Source of the DNA: a bacterium
GTDB taxonomy: Bacteria; Patescibacteriota; Minisyncoccia; Ryanbacterales; GWA2-47-10b
DNA: 33,969 bases
Direction: 5' to 3'
NCBI GenBank assembly: GCA_027624915.1
Contig: JAQBTR010000009.1
Coordinates: forward strand, 1-33,969
Shown: piece by piece, positions 1 through 8,925 of the stretch
Position numbering within the stretch: position 1 is the first letter of the stretch
Layout: each line of letters begins with the position of its first letter
Program-made: the position numbers and the translations under genes
Notes under the pieces: model-generated
Seen by the model: the letters and a program-made list of their open reading frames with translations, nothing else
What the model was told of the DNA's origin: nothing
Database searches by the model: none

Positions 1-224
1 GGACTTGGGACGGCCAGGATGGTCAAAAAAAGAATCGTACGGAGATAATCGTTGAGCAGATGCAGATGGGCCCACGTGGCTCAGGCACTGGATCAACTTC
101 AGGAAGTGGACAATCAGCGACTCCACCAGCAGCACAAGCACCAACAACCGCAAAAAATGAAGTCGAAACTATCCAATATCCTCAAGATGAGGGAGAAATA
201 AACCCAGATGAAATCCCATTCTAA
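1..224 (+). CDS. ssb: Single-stranded DNA-binding protein, C-terminal part
   Basis: Partial at the left edge; the reading frame starts at base 3. The first visible residues (TWDGQDGQKKNRTEIIVEQM) match the last beta strands of the SSB OB fold. A flexible Gly/Ser/Pro/Gln-rich linker follows, and the protein ends in the acidic tip DEIPF, which in SSB recruits replication and repair partners. SSB coats single-stranded DNA during replication and repair. The stop overlaps the start of rpsR by 17 nt. This fits the common bacterial order rpsF-ssb-rpsR, with rpsF presumably just outside the window, and suggests translational coupling. Confidence 0.93.
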   Translation, partial: TWDGQDGQKKNRTEIIVEQMQMGPRGSGTGSTSGSGQSATPPAAQAPTTAKNEVETIQYPQDEGEINPDEIPF

Positions 225-477
225 TCTAAAAAATAATAAGAATCGCCGAACTAATCGACGACCGATAGCTGTTAAACCAAAGCAGTGCCAGTTTTGTACC
301 ACAAATACAAAACTTATTGACTACAAAGACCGAGATACACTTAAACCATTTATGAGCCCACAGGCTCGTATACAGGGCCGAAAGCGAACTGGTCTTTGTG
401 CTCTACATCAACGTCAGCTTGGCTCTGCAATCAAGAGAGGTCGTATCATGGGTGTTGTTCCGTTTACACTCAGATAA
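208..477 (+). CDS. rpsR: 30S ribosomal protein S18
   Basis: An 89-residue basic protein with the S18 core: the YKDRDTLKPFMSPQARI stretch, then RKRTGLCALHQRQLGSAIKRGR and a C-terminal MGVVPFTLR. It also has a CQFC pair near residues 27-30, seen in zinc-binding S18 variants. S18 binds S6 on the platform of the small subunit. The ATG lies inside the 3' end of ssb, so its translation is probably coupled. A strong terminator follows 35 nt after the stop, ending the operon. Confidence 0.96.
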   Translation: MKSHSNLKNNKNRRTNRRPIAVKPKQCQFCTTNTKLIDYKDRDTLKPFMSPQARIQGRKRTGLCALHQRQLGSAIKRGRIMGVVPFTLR

Positions 478-511
478 CTACAGACTTCGATACTCACCAA
501 GCTCTAAGCCT

Positions 512-546
512 CAAAACACCCCGTTGAATAACGGGGCGTTTTGTTT
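512..546 (+). terminator. Intrinsic terminator after ssb-rpsR
   Basis: A 14-bp stem (CAAAACACCCCGTT pairing with AACGGGGCGTTTTG, one mismatch) closes a GAAT loop and runs into TTTTGTTTT. It ends the ribosomal operon before the next, independently expressed gene. Confidence 0.9.
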
Positions 547-578
547 TAGTGTGACAAAAGATGATCTAGGAGGAATAT

Positions 579-1772
579 ATGAAATGCCTATTCATTCCCA
601 TTTTATTGGGAGTGCTGGGATGCTCTCCCCTACAAAGACCTCAACACATTGACACAACGGCGCCCTCTGGCCCCCCTGATATAAGAGAAGGAATGCTCGC
701 AGAAGAAGAGATTAAGCGGCAAGCCCTTATATTACTCCAAAAGGAGACTGTTAAAGCCTACGGCAAGCGAAGAGTGTGTGGCTCTCACCATGGTAGAGAA
801 ATCGCCCTTGTGGCAATCTCACCAACAACTCAAGAATTTGAAGTTGTAAAAATTGGTATCTGTTTTCGTTATCCAGAAAGACTAGATGTCCTTACACTCG
901 GATATTCTGTCGAGTGGACAGAGGGACGTGGTATAACGCGGTTCTCATTTAAAATCGTTAATGATGCTACTGGGGAGCGACTCATACTCATCGCCGGCAA
1001 ACACTGGATGCACGAATCTCAATCAGAAGAAATTTATTTCCCCTACTCAGACGATATCCTAACTGATAAAATCGTCGAGCGTGGAGCAAACTTTTTTTTA
1101 CGGGCAATTCGAGAAGCACAACTCGAACTCTGTGCGCTACAAGTTAAGTCACAAGCATACCCTGAGAAAAGACTTTGCCAAGTGTTTCCAGACGAGCTCA
1201 TCTTTAACATCGCGCTGATTGAGCAGATTGATGACGAAGAGTTTTTTGGTGTATGCCCTGATGCTCAAGATGTACACCCAGAAAATCAGATTTTCAATAG
1301 TTGCGCTGAATATAGTATCTATAAAGCACTCGTGCACTATGCTCAAAATCGTGAACGAGCTTTCTCGTTTGTTTCATCTCGCGCGGGAGCACGTGGGGCA
1401 ATGCAATTTATGCGCCGTTCGTACCACATGACAAGATTTCTCTACCCCGATGCTAATCTGGATGCAGACTATGCTAGAGGAATGCGAGATTTGAACAATG
1501 GGATTAAAGCGGCTGTTTGTCTTCTCGACTACTACCTGTCTCTTATGCCACAGGGTGCCATCGCTCTTTTTAGTAAAGACCCACGCACGGCAGGAATCTA
1601 TCCTATCGTCGCCTATAATGGAGGTCCTAGTAAGGCTAAGTGTCTATATAGAAGAAACTGTTCTATACGAAACAAGGAGTCTCTTGGATACCAAGCTAAA
1701 TATAAAGCTGCCTGGGATATAATCGACATGTTTGTAATCCAGAGATTGCAAATAGCGATGCTATCATACTGA
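579..1772 (+). CDS. Lipoprotein with lytic-transglycosylase-like (SLT) domain
   Basis: 397 residues. The start is set by a strong Shine-Dalgarno AGGAGGA at 568-574, 4 nt before the ATG. The N-terminus is a short lipoprotein signal ending in VLGC, with Cys15 the predicted lipidated residue. Residues about 40-235 are unrecognised. Residues about 245-375 resemble the lysozyme-like SLT fold: E259 lies upstream of SSRAGARGAMQFM, followed by a helical segment and AYNGGP at 345-350, where SLT proteins have AYNAGP. Such enzymes cleave the peptidoglycan glycan backbone. The Glu-to-GA spacing is one residue shorter than in classical SLT domains, so activity is inferred. The gene stands alone between two terminators. 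Expected location: the envelope, acting on the cell's own wall or a host's. Confidence 0.72.
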   Translation: MKCLFIPILLGVLGCSPLQRPQHIDTTAPSGPPDIREGMLAEEEIKRQALILLQKETVKAYGKRRVCGSHHGREIALVAISPTTQEFEVVKIGICFRYPERLDVLTLGYSVEWTEGRGITRFSFKIVNDATGERLILIAGKHWMHESQSEEIYFPYSDDILTDKIVERGANFFLRAIREAQLELCALQVKSQAYPEKRLCQVFPDELIFNIALIEQIDDEEFFGVCPDAQDVHPENQIFNSCAEYSIYKALVHYAQNRERAFSFVSSRAGARGAMQFMRRSYHMTRFLYPDANLDADYARGMRDLNNGIKAAVCLLDYYLSLMPQGAIALFSKDPRTAGIYPIVAYNGGPSKAKCLYRRNCSIRNKESLGYQAKYKAAWDIIDMFVIQRLQIAMLSY

Positions 1773-1797
1773 CCCCGCCTAAGCGGGGTCTTTTTTT
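1771..1797 (+). terminator. Intrinsic terminator of the SLT-like lipoprotein gene
   Basis: GACCCCGC / GCGGGGTC stem with a short loop and seven T residues. The stem's first bases are part of the stop codon. Confidence 0.92.
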
Positions 1798-1804
1798 AAA
1801 CCCT

Positions 1805-1828
1805 ATAAAAAACACCCTAATTGGGTGT
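1805..1828 (-). terminator. Terminator of the minus-strand lipoprotein gene
   Basis: On the minus strand CACCCAATTAGGGTG is a short hairpin followed by TTTTTTAT. It lies directly downstream of the stop at 1835 and back-to-back with the plus-strand terminator at 1771. Confidence 0.75.
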
Positions 1829-1834
1829 CGTTTC

Positions 1835-2698
1835 TTATCCGCAATAATCATGTATTGCTTCTGTTGTTTGTGGCAATTTTGCGTTGAAGCCCTCTTCGCC
1901 AGTCAGGATATAATGCATTGAACCTACGACATATGGAAGCTCATTCGCCACCTCATATATCTGTCTCGCATTTTGTGCGACCTCACTGTCCGTAAAGTCA
2001 TCGTAGACGTCGCTGTGGTCATCGCTAAATGCCCGTGGTATGACAATGACGGGTAAGTTTGACCCATTATGAACGCGCTCTATGCGATCCCTCGTTATAG
2101 ACTTATTCCCAGCCTTTTTGTCATAAAACAAAAGTCCGCGATGTGTAGTCCCTGGCGGGACACATGAAGAGTCAAAGAAGTAATACATGAAAAAACCAAG
2201 CTCGGGAAACTCACCTCTCAACGTAGAAACGACCTTCTCTATCTTGCTCGTAGCTACATTGTTGAAGTCGGGCTCATCAAGATAAAACCCCTTAAACCTG
2301 TCACGATAGTTGTGGCATGCCCTAACATCTCGAATAAGTTCGTCGAGAAATAAATCTAACTCACTAGAGTTTCTCCCCTTGTCAAGATCCATGTAGATGT
2401 AGGCCTTCACGCCATTGCCACTTGTCTCAAGCTGATGACACAGTTCAGTAACATCATGGTCATATTCGATAATGGTTGTCCCCCATGTAGAAAACTCCTG
2501 AAGCTCATCATCACTCAACTTAAGCGTATATGCGCCGCACCACGGCTTGGTATCGGGGGCTCGAGTAACATTCGATATCTGCTGACGACCCCATCCTGGC
2601 TCGCCACAGCCAAAACTTTCACCCTCATAATTATCGTTACCTCCACCACCTCCACAGGAAATGATGAAAAGAAGCGCAACAAGTCCTACGTATCTCAT
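1835..2698 (-). CDS. Lipoprotein with probable TIM-barrel (glycosidase-like) fold
   Basis: 287 residues from the ATG at 2698. I prefer this start over an upstream one at 2722 because GGAGGTC lies about 6 nt before it and the signal peptide then begins properly. The signal ends in FIISC, followed by five glycines, a typical surface-lipoprotein tether. The mature part has alternating hydrophobic strands, including KAYIYMDLDKG, FKGFYLDEPDF and GFFMYYFFDSS. A strand ending in Asp-Glu-Pro is common at the active end of glycosyl-hydrolase-type TIM barrels, so a carbohydrate-active or carbohydrate-binding role is inferred, not shown. Several Cys residues may form disulfides. I do not recognise the family. 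Confidence 0.6.
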   Translation of the reverse strand: MRYVGLVALLFIISCGGGGGNDNYEGESFGCGEPGWGRQQISNVTRAPDTKPWCGAYTLKLSDDELQEFSTWGTTIIEYDHDVTELCHQLETSGNGVKAYIYMDLDKGRNSSELDLFLDELIRDVRACHNYRDRFKGFYLDEPDFNNVATSKIEKVVSTLRGEFPELGFFMYYFFDSSCVPPGTTHRGLLFYDKKAGNKSITRDRIERVHNGSNLPVIVIPRAFSDDHSDVYDDFTDSEVAQNARQIYEVANELPYVVGSMHYILTGEEGFNAKLPQTTEAIHDYCG

Positions 2699-2792
2699 TG
2701 TAAGACCTCCAACTAACGCCACTATCTAAATTAAAACTAACACCCGCTCTTACACGTCACAATCTTTGGGTGTGCTTAACGGCCCCCAATGA

Positions 2793-2821
2793 TTGCCAAA
2801 GGGCTTATTTTCAGCTATTAT
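2793..2821 (+). promoter_or_regulatory. Promoter of tRNA-Ile
   Basis: A -35 TTGCCA (2793-2798), 17-nt spacer and -10 TATTAT (2816-2821), followed about 37 nt later by the tRNA. The leader contains a small hairpin (TTTGGGCT / AGCCCTCAAA, 2831-2850). Confidence 0.65.
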
Positions 2822-2858
2822 GTACGTACTTTGGGCTTTGAGCCCTCAAATCTAATAT

Positions 2859-2932
2859 GGGCGTGTAGCTCAGCTGGTTAGAGCACTCCACTGATAATGG
2901 AGAGGTCGGAGGTTCGAGTCCCCCCATGCCCA
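2859..2932 (+). tRNA. tRNA-Ile (GAT anticodon)
   Basis: A complete cloverleaf: acceptor GGGCGTG/CATGCCC, D stem GCTC/GAGC, anticodon stem CTCCA/TGGAG with loop CTGATAA (anticodon GAT), T loop TTCGAGT. The CCA end is not encoded. The middle pair of the T stem (GGAGG against CCCCC) is an A-C mismatch. This tRNA often sits in the 16S-23S spacer. Here it is a single gene with its own promoter and terminator, on the opposite strand about 3.2 kb from the 16S gene. Confidence 0.97.
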
Positions 2933-2937
2933 CTGAT

Positions 2938-2993
2938 AAAAAAGAAAGAGTAGCCCTATGATGTAATGCTCATAGGGCTACTCTTTCTTTTTT
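2938..2993. terminator. Long bidirectional terminator after tRNA-Ile
   Basis: A perfect 24-bp stem (AAAAAAGAAAGAGTAGCCCT... against its complement) with an 8-nt loop and T-rich ends on both strands. It isolates the tRNA from the next gene. Confidence 0.92.
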
Positions 2994-3053
2994 AATTTTG
3001 CTAACCTGAGTGAATGTATCCTGGCTTTTGGAAAACAAAAATAGGAGGTAGTC

Positions 3054-4028
3054 ATGAGTAACGAACACAAAGTATTTGATATAAAAAAAATGTACGACGA
3101 TATACGCACAGGAAATCGTCTCTCCACTCGTTATGGTGAACTTATTAACTTCCACGGTATTGGAGACCTTACAGTTTACAACGCCACACCACCTGTGTGG
3201 TTAAAGTTATTTGGAAAAACTGAAAGGGTAATCATTGGACGTGTTGAGCACAAAGCGTTGTGGGCGCAATCATGTGTGAGAATTTTTAAAAGAATTAATG
3301 ATAACAATTATGTCCTTATTGATAGTATTAATCCTATTGCTATAAATGATGTCCCACCTGAATGTTCAATTGAAGACCCATCAGTAGTGACCATCGAAGG
3401 AGAAATCTTCCTTTCAGTTGTTACGGCAACTAAAAACACCATAGAAACACGATACTACCGAGGTAGTGACTTAAATAATCTTACATTTTTTACTAGTGTC
3501 GACGGTAAAGATAGTCGAGTATGCCCCCTTGATAACGGGCGCATCCTCTGGACACCTCGCCCGAAAGGCAAAATCGGCGGCTTGGGCAACATAGCTTATG
3601 TCGAACTTGATTCAATTGAACAACTTGCATCTGTATCGTGGAATGACGCAAAAATAATTAAGGGGCTATTCTCTGTTGACACATGGGGTGGTGTGAATGA
3701 GTTACACTTTAATCCGAAAAAACCGGCGCATATTGGCGCAGTATGTCACCTTGCGTTTAAAGATGAACTTGGCCTTGTGTATTTTATATGCTGGATAATT
3801 ATTGATCGCGACTCCCATTTGATAAAAGATGTCATTCCTTTGGCAATCCGAGAGGATTTTCCAAACGCCGGTGAAAAACGATCTGATCTACGACGAGTTG
3901 CTTTCGGAACAGGAGTTGAATTTGTGAACAATTCCCAAGCTCGCCTCCATGCTGGATTAAGTAATTTGTGTCAGGGGTGGACACCAGTGTCACTCAATCA
4001 AAATCAAGTTCTTAGTTTTTACTCATAG
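3054..4028 (+). CDS. DUF1861-family beta-propeller protein, glycosidase-like
   Basis: 324 residues. The start follows AGGAGGT (3043-3049) with a 4-nt gap. Motifs characteristic of the DUF1861 family, as I recall it, appear in order: VYNATPPV, VIIGRVEH, IEDPSVVTIEGEIFLS, YYRGSDLNNLTFF, GRILWTPRPKGKIGG, DTWGGVNELHF. The repeated strand-turn pattern is that of a five-bladed propeller like GH32/43/130 enzymes, with acidic residues (IEDPS, NEL) where those enzymes act on sugars. Catalytic function is not established for the family. There is no signal peptide, so it is probably cytoplasmic. It stands alone after the tRNA terminator and looks like an accessory gene. Confidence 0.78.
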   Translation: MSNEHKVFDIKKMYDDIRTGNRLSTRYGELINFHGIGDLTVYNATPPVWLKLFGKTERVIIGRVEHKALWAQSCVRIFKRINDNNYVLIDSINPIAINDVPPECSIEDPSVVTIEGEIFLSVVTATKNTIETRYYRGSDLNNLTFFTSVDGKDSRVCPLDNGRILWTPRPKGKIGGLGNIAYVELDSIEQLASVSWNDAKIIKGLFSVDTWGGVNELHFNPKKPAHIGAVCHLAFKDELGLVYFICWIIIDRDSHLIKDVIPLAIREDFPNAGEKRSDLRRVAFGTGVEFVNNSQARLHAGLSNLCQGWTPVSLNQNQVLSFYS

Positions 4029-4300
4029 CCATAAGCGACACTTATAGCTAAGAAGTGTGTTTCTTTGATCATTTTTTCTGCAAAGCTGACGAAATAATTC
4101 AATGACTGCATGATTCACACCTAATAGTCTTTCCTCGCCCCAATTGTACCGCTCCATCTAAAAAGTGCCAAAAAATACATGAGATACTTAATTTTTGTTA
4201 AAACTATAATAATTTTCTTTTAAAAATCCTTGAAGTACTACCCCCCCCAACAAAAATCAAATAGTGAAATCCCAGCAGAATTAGAAAATAAAGGGCCTAG
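4029..4300. other. AT-rich convergent intergenic region
   Basis: No gene seen. It holds a weak hairpin followed by T-rich sequence (ACACTT/AAGTGT near 4038-4063) that could end the DUF1861 gene, and a run of eight C at 4241-4248. Just inside the 3' end of the minus-strand gene, AGCTACAT/ATGTAGCT can form another hairpin. Confidence 0.5.
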
Positions 4301-5200
4301 CTACATAACCCATGTAGCTCCAAATACTAACATCAAAAAGATTACGACCGCGCCAATTGCCATATAAATTTTGAGCCATTTTCGTACATGAAGAGCATAC
4401 TCACCATCAAGAACTTGCTCACCCTTAATTGCACGCAGTGCTTTGTATATCGAAAACATGTAGATAATACTCAACGGTGTCATAATAAATGTTTGAAATG
4501 CTATGCTGAGAAGTCCTGAAAATCCGCCAGTCACTGATGAACTCACACCCACGGCAAGAAAACCTGAATTAATAACGGTTATCGCAACAAGCCCCAAAAG
4601 AATAGCTACCAGTAATACAAGACCTATAAAAAGCATCTTTACAAAGATCTGGCCAAGATAATCTTTGGCTAGTAACCAACTACCCATAAGAACATCCATG
4701 CCGCGTTTACCCTCTACAATTACCATGTAACTGGTGAACGTAAGATAAATAGCCGTCAAAACCCCAGGAATAATGAGAAGTACGAATCCACCCATAACCG
4801 CAAGTTGCTGTAACAGCAAAACAAAAACAAAGGCCCATAAGAACTTGGCAGACCTGCTATATATGTGTGTCGTGCCCTCTTCCTGTTTCGCTATATAAAG
4901 AACAATGGCAATGCCAACAATGAAGCTAACAACAAAAAGAATTAAAGTGAGTGTGCCTAGGGCTACTTTTTCTACCGTTGGGTTCGAAAAGGTTACAAAA
5001 TCTAACAGCAAAATTGCTACATTAAGCAAGAATAGTGGCATCACAATTGATGCGAACGCCCTGTAGTGATTTTTATAAAAATCCCAAGCTTGCCAAAAAA
5101 ACTCTTTGGATGTAGATAGTCTAGCTGTCTCTAGTGGTGAAAGTGGTGGTACTGGAACCATCGTTGGATCGCTGCTAGGTTGTTGATTTTGTTGTTCCAT
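4301..5200 (-). CDS. Multipass membrane protein of unknown function
   Basis: 299 residues. A Pro/Gln-rich cytoplasmic N-terminus (about 30 residues) is followed by an amphipathic stretch (FFWQAWDFYKNHYRAF). Some seven hydrophobic segments follow, near 49-70, 80-104, 119-140, 141-163, 183-213, 226-252 and 275-297. The LLIIPGVLTAIYLTF segment recalls YciC/DUF975-like membrane proteins, but I cannot assign a family. It is divergently transcribed from the pilin gene at 5230. A perfect TATAAT on the minus strand (5214-5219) lies 13 nt before the ATG, implying a leader of only a few bases and no Shine-Dalgarno. Confidence 0.75.
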   Translation of the reverse strand: MEQQNQQPSSDPTMVPVPPLSPLETARLSTSKEFFWQAWDFYKNHYRAFASIVMPLFLLNVAILLLDFVTFSNPTVEKVALGTLTLILFVVSFIVGIAIVLYIAKQEEGTTHIYSRSAKFLWAFVFVLLLQQLAVMGGFVLLIIPGVLTAIYLTFTSYMVIVEGKRGMDVLMGSWLLAKDYLGQIFVKMLFIGLVLLVAILLGLVAITVINSGFLAVGVSSSVTGGFSGLLSIAFQTFIMTPLSIIYMFSIYKALRAIKGEQVLDGEYALHVRKWLKIYMAIGAVVIFLMLVFGATWVM

Positions 5201-5221
5201 AGATTACATCTTTATTATACA
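5192..5221. promoter_or_regulatory. Overlapping divergent promoters
   Basis: Minus strand: -10 TATAAT at 5214-5219 for the membrane protein. Plus strand: TTGTTC (5192-5197), 18 nt, TATACA (5216-5221), placing the start of transcription at or next to the pilin ATG (5230). The two -10 boxes overlap, so the promoters should compete. Confidence 0.45.
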
Positions 5222-5229
5222 CTATAGCT

Positions 5230-5754
5230 ATGAAGAAAGGTTTTACCCTTATTGAACTTCTTGTTGTGATATCTATTGTCACACTCCTCACGGCTATACT
5301 ATCTGATGGATTTGGTAACTCACGCGAGAAGTCGCGTGTTATAAAACGGATCTCTCACCTACGCGAAATGAGAAGTGCTCTAGAACTCTACAATACAAAA
5401 TACTCGCACTACCCAAACACTCTCAATGGTGTTCGTCATGACTGTCTAGCTCCATCACCAAAGCCAGATGACTATGTGGCAGATCTAGTATCTGGAAAGC
5501 CTTTTGTACCAGAATTCTTCCCAGAACTACAACATGACCCACTCAACGAATCCTGTTCTATAAGTACAGGTGGCTACTACTACGCATACCGGTCTAACGG
5601 TACTGACTATAAACTCTGGGGACCCTATAAACCCGGTGGTAGTATGGAAAGTTGCAATCGTGGCTTTGATATAGGCTTTGGAGACCCTCAGCGCCCCTGT
5701 GGCGGAGGCGACGAAGGCTGGGCAGTATTTACCCCTGGAGCTGTCACCTGGTAA
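5230..5754 (+). CDS. Type IV pilin-like prepilin
   Basis: 174 residues beginning with a class III prepilin signal: MKKG followed by FTLIELLVVISIVTLLTAIL. Cleavage is expected after Gly4, with Glu5 of the mature protein present. The hydrophobic helix runs into an amphipathic coil (SREKSRVIKRISHLREMRSA) and a short Cys-containing C-terminal domain ending in GWAVFTPGAVTW, like GspG/PilA pseudopilins. It would be assembled into a pilus or pilus-like fibre for attachment or DNA uptake. No assembly ATPase or prepilin peptidase is in this window. There is no Shine-Dalgarno; the transcript is probably leaderless. A second pilin of similar design lies at 8380. Confidence 0.85.
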   Translation: MKKGFTLIELLVVISIVTLLTAILSDGFGNSREKSRVIKRISHLREMRSALELYNTKYSHYPNTLNGVRHDCLAPSPKPDDYVADLVSGKPFVPEFFPELQHDPLNESCSISTGGYYYAYRSNGTDYKLWGPYKPGGSMESCNRGFDIGFGDPQRPCGGGDEGWAVFTPGAVTW

Positions 5755-5755
5755 A

Positions 5756-5792
5756 CAAACAAAAAACCGCCCATAGGGCGGTTTTTTGTTTG
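5756..5792. terminator. Bidirectional terminator between pilin and DUF5679 genes
   Basis: A perfect 17-bp stem (CAAACAAAAAACCGCCC and its complement) around an ATA loop, T-rich on both strands. It serves the pilin gene and the convergent zinc-ribbon gene. Confidence 0.93.
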
Positions 5793-5794
5793 TG

Positions 5795-5956
5795 TTATTT
5801 TTTGGCCTTTCCAAGGATTTTGTACATCCCTGTGTCGCATACTGTGCACTTACCTTTTGCGGCAAGCATACCGGTTTTCATCGTGACCTCTTCTACTTCC
5901 TTCATTTCACGATTCTCCTTGCACTTCATGCAACGACCTGTAACTTTATCATCCAT
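5795..5956 (-). CDS. Small zinc-ribbon protein (DUF5679-like)
   Basis: 53 residues from the ATG at 5956. The upstream in-frame extension has no domain character. Two knuckles, C9-x2-C12 and C37-x2-C40, flank a charged hairpin (KENREMKEVEEVTMKTGM), and the tail is basic, which matches the DUF5679 layout. The function is unknown; nucleic-acid or ribosome binding is plausible given its place just downstream of the 16S gene on the same strand. A perfect TATAAT (5963-5968) lies 6 nt before the ATG, so the gene probably has its own leaderless transcript. Confidence 0.75.
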   Translation of the reverse strand: MDDKVTGRCMKCKENREMKEVEEVTMKTGMLAAKGKCTVCDTGMYKILGKAKK

Positions 5957-5962
5957 GTCGTT

Positions 5963-5968
5963 ATTATA
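5963..5968 (-). promoter_or_regulatory. -10 box of the DUF5679 gene (leaderless)
   Basis: TATAAT with 6 nt to the ATG. No convincing -35 is seen at 17 nt. Confidence 0.45.
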
Positions 5969-6130
5969 TACTACTAAAGCAAATGTTGGAAAATAGAGTT
6001 TCCGCCAAAGATAGATCGTGATTTGAAAGCCTCCACGATCAACAGCTAATCGCCTTATTTTATAAGGCAAACCGACCTCGTAAGTGTGTTTTTAGATATC
6101 CCCAGGGGGTTACCTAAGAACAAAAATCCT

Positions 6131-7669
<1,539 letters not shown>

Positions 7670-7912
7670 GATGCTAGTCCAAATGACTAGAACCAGATGA
7701 AAATTCAAATTGGCTATTGAGGCGTCAAATTTGAACGCCCCAAACATAATTACCTTTGACGGAAACTCTAGTTTCCAAGATTAGAGTATAACTTATACTC
7801 TTTTACTTTTTCTTAATTGCTCGCACGATATGTCTAAATTAGACACACGTAATTAGCTCATAAGTTTAATTTATAGATGCTATATTTAGTATATAATTTT
7901 CAACGAACATTT

Positions 7913-8072
7913 AGACCTCTTTTCAAATAATTTTTTCGCTAAAATCTCCTCATTTAGGCTACAACTCGTTAAAAATCTCTCACCAATACCTACGGCATTA
8001 AGCTCAAGATTGTTAACTTCGTTTCGCTCAAAATGAAAATATTTTAATCGAAATCCTATTTTTAAAAGGTCT
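7913..8072. repeat. Family-B palindromic element, copy B1 (in the 16S leader)
   Basis: Arms AGACCTCTTTTCAAATAA (7913-7930) and the partly complementary CGAAATCC...TTTTTAAAAGGTCT (8049-8072). The apex 7957-8033 shares GGCTACAACTCGTTAAAAAT and TTGTTAACTTCGTTTCGCTC with the other B copies. Confidence 0.75.
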
Positions 8073-8254
8073 GGTCTAAAAAGAAAATCGGGTTACTTAA
8101 ACTAAGTCTTTCAGCTTAGAAATAAACTGTTTCAACGTCGCTCGCACACTATGCCCGCAAGCGGTCATCTGTACTCGCTAGTTGAAATAAACCCGCGATT
8201 GTCTTCATGGGGACAAAAACAATCGCGGATTTACTTTAGATTATCAATTGTGGT

Positions 8255-8272
8255 TTAATTTCCTGTATCCAT
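8255..8272 (-). CDS. Possible 5-codon leader peptide in the 16S leader
   Basis: ATG GAT ACA GGA AAT TAA encodes MDTGN. It is preceded by a perfect AAGGAGGT (8280-8287) with 7-nt spacing, the best Shine-Dalgarno in the window, about 10 nt after the predicted start of transcription. It could be a translated control element or a ribosome-binding decoy in the rRNA leader. It is too short to judge by coding statistics. Confidence 0.3.
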   Translation of the reverse strand: MDTGN

Positions 8273-8303
8273 ATGATTTACCTCCTTATTTGTTACTGGG
8301 GAC

Positions 8304-8332
8304 AGTATAGCGCCCCTACTACTACTAGTCAA
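8304..8332 (-). promoter_or_regulatory. 16S rRNA promoter
   Basis: On the minus strand: -35 TTGACT (8327-8332), exactly 17 nt, -10 TATACT (8304-8309), with initiation near 8297. It lies inside a strong hairpin (GCCCCTAGTAGTAC / CTAGTAGTAGTAGGGGC, 8312-8346) that could also act on transcripts arriving from the upstream pilin gene. Confidence 0.8.
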
Positions 8333-8379
8333 GTACTACTAGGGGCCAAAAAGCTCTTATTTTAAGCCATTTTTTAGCT

Positions 8380-8925
8380 TTATTCGGCAAATACCGTGAC
8401 CCAATGAGCACTGCCCATATTGCATGGATCTGGGTTCTCATATCTACCATCTCCTCCCTCAAACTGGCCTATAAGCAAAACAGCTCTGACGGTACCGTTA
8501 TTGGGGCATGAAGGTGTGAGCCCTGTCGTCCCCTTGTAGTACCCAAAAAGAAAATTAGCATTATTAAGCGGATCTACTGGTATATCAGAATTCATAAATG
8601 GAACTAGGGCGTTCATGAAAGTTCCGACATTAGAACAATCGAACCCTATGCTACCTGTTGGTGCTCCAATGGGTACTAGAACAGGTGGACAAAGCGGATC
8701 TGCTGAATCATCATCGGAAACAGGATAGATGCCATACGTCGTGTTGTAAAGCTCCATCGCATTTATTATCTGACGCATACTCGAGAGCCTACGAGAGTCC
8801 CTTGCCTTTTCGCGTGCGAGACTCATGCTCGTAAACATTATTGATGACAAAACACCAATAATCGATATTGTCACAAGAAGTTCAATTAGCGTAAACCCAG
8901 CATTTTTATTATGTATCTTGTTCAA
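8380..8925 (-). CDS. Type IV pilin-like prepilin
   Basis: 181 residues. The leader MNKIHNKNAG is followed by FTLIELLVTISIIGVLSSIM, the conserved prepilin motif with cleavage after Gly and Glu at mature position 5. The helix continues into SLAREKARDSRRLSSMRQI. The C-terminal domain has several Cys and the sugar- or calcium-loop-like stretch GQFEGGDGRYENPDPC. It shares its architecture with the pilin at 5230 and is probably a fibre or minor pilin subunit. Its ATG overlaps the stop of the upstream GH1 gene by 4 nt, so the two are translationally coupled. Confidence 0.86.
   Translation of the reverse strand: MNKIHNKNAGFTLIELLVTISIIGVLSSIMFTSMSLAREKARDSRRLSSMRQIINAMELYNTTYGIYPVSDDDSADPLCPPVLVPIGAPTGSIGFDCSNVGTFMNALVPFMNSDIPVDPLNNANFLFGYYKGTTGLTPSCPNNGTVRAVLLIGQFEGGDGRYENPDPCNMGSAHWVTVFAE

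Larger units (their letters stand above)
7670..8303 (-). other. Long 16S rRNA leader
   Basis: About 630 nt separate the 16S promoter from the mature 5' end, with no gene of normal size. Reading from the promoter, it contains a micro-ORF with a perfect Shine-Dalgarno (8255-8272), a 10-bp hairpin (CCGCGATTGT/ACAATCGCGG, 8193-8228), and a wide-looped hairpin (TTTCAAC/GTTGAAA, about 8130-8187). A large family-B palindrome (7913-8072) follows, then small hairpins next to the 16S (GGCGTTCAAATTTGACGCC at about 7717-7735; CTAGTC/GACTAG at about 7674-7690) that may be processing signals. Confidence 0.7.

Noticed and set aside
4241-4248. Run of eight C as a phase-variation tract
   Set aside because: It lies in an intergenic region 60 bp past a gene end with no promoter or frame depending on it; it may just be drift or a base-calling risk.
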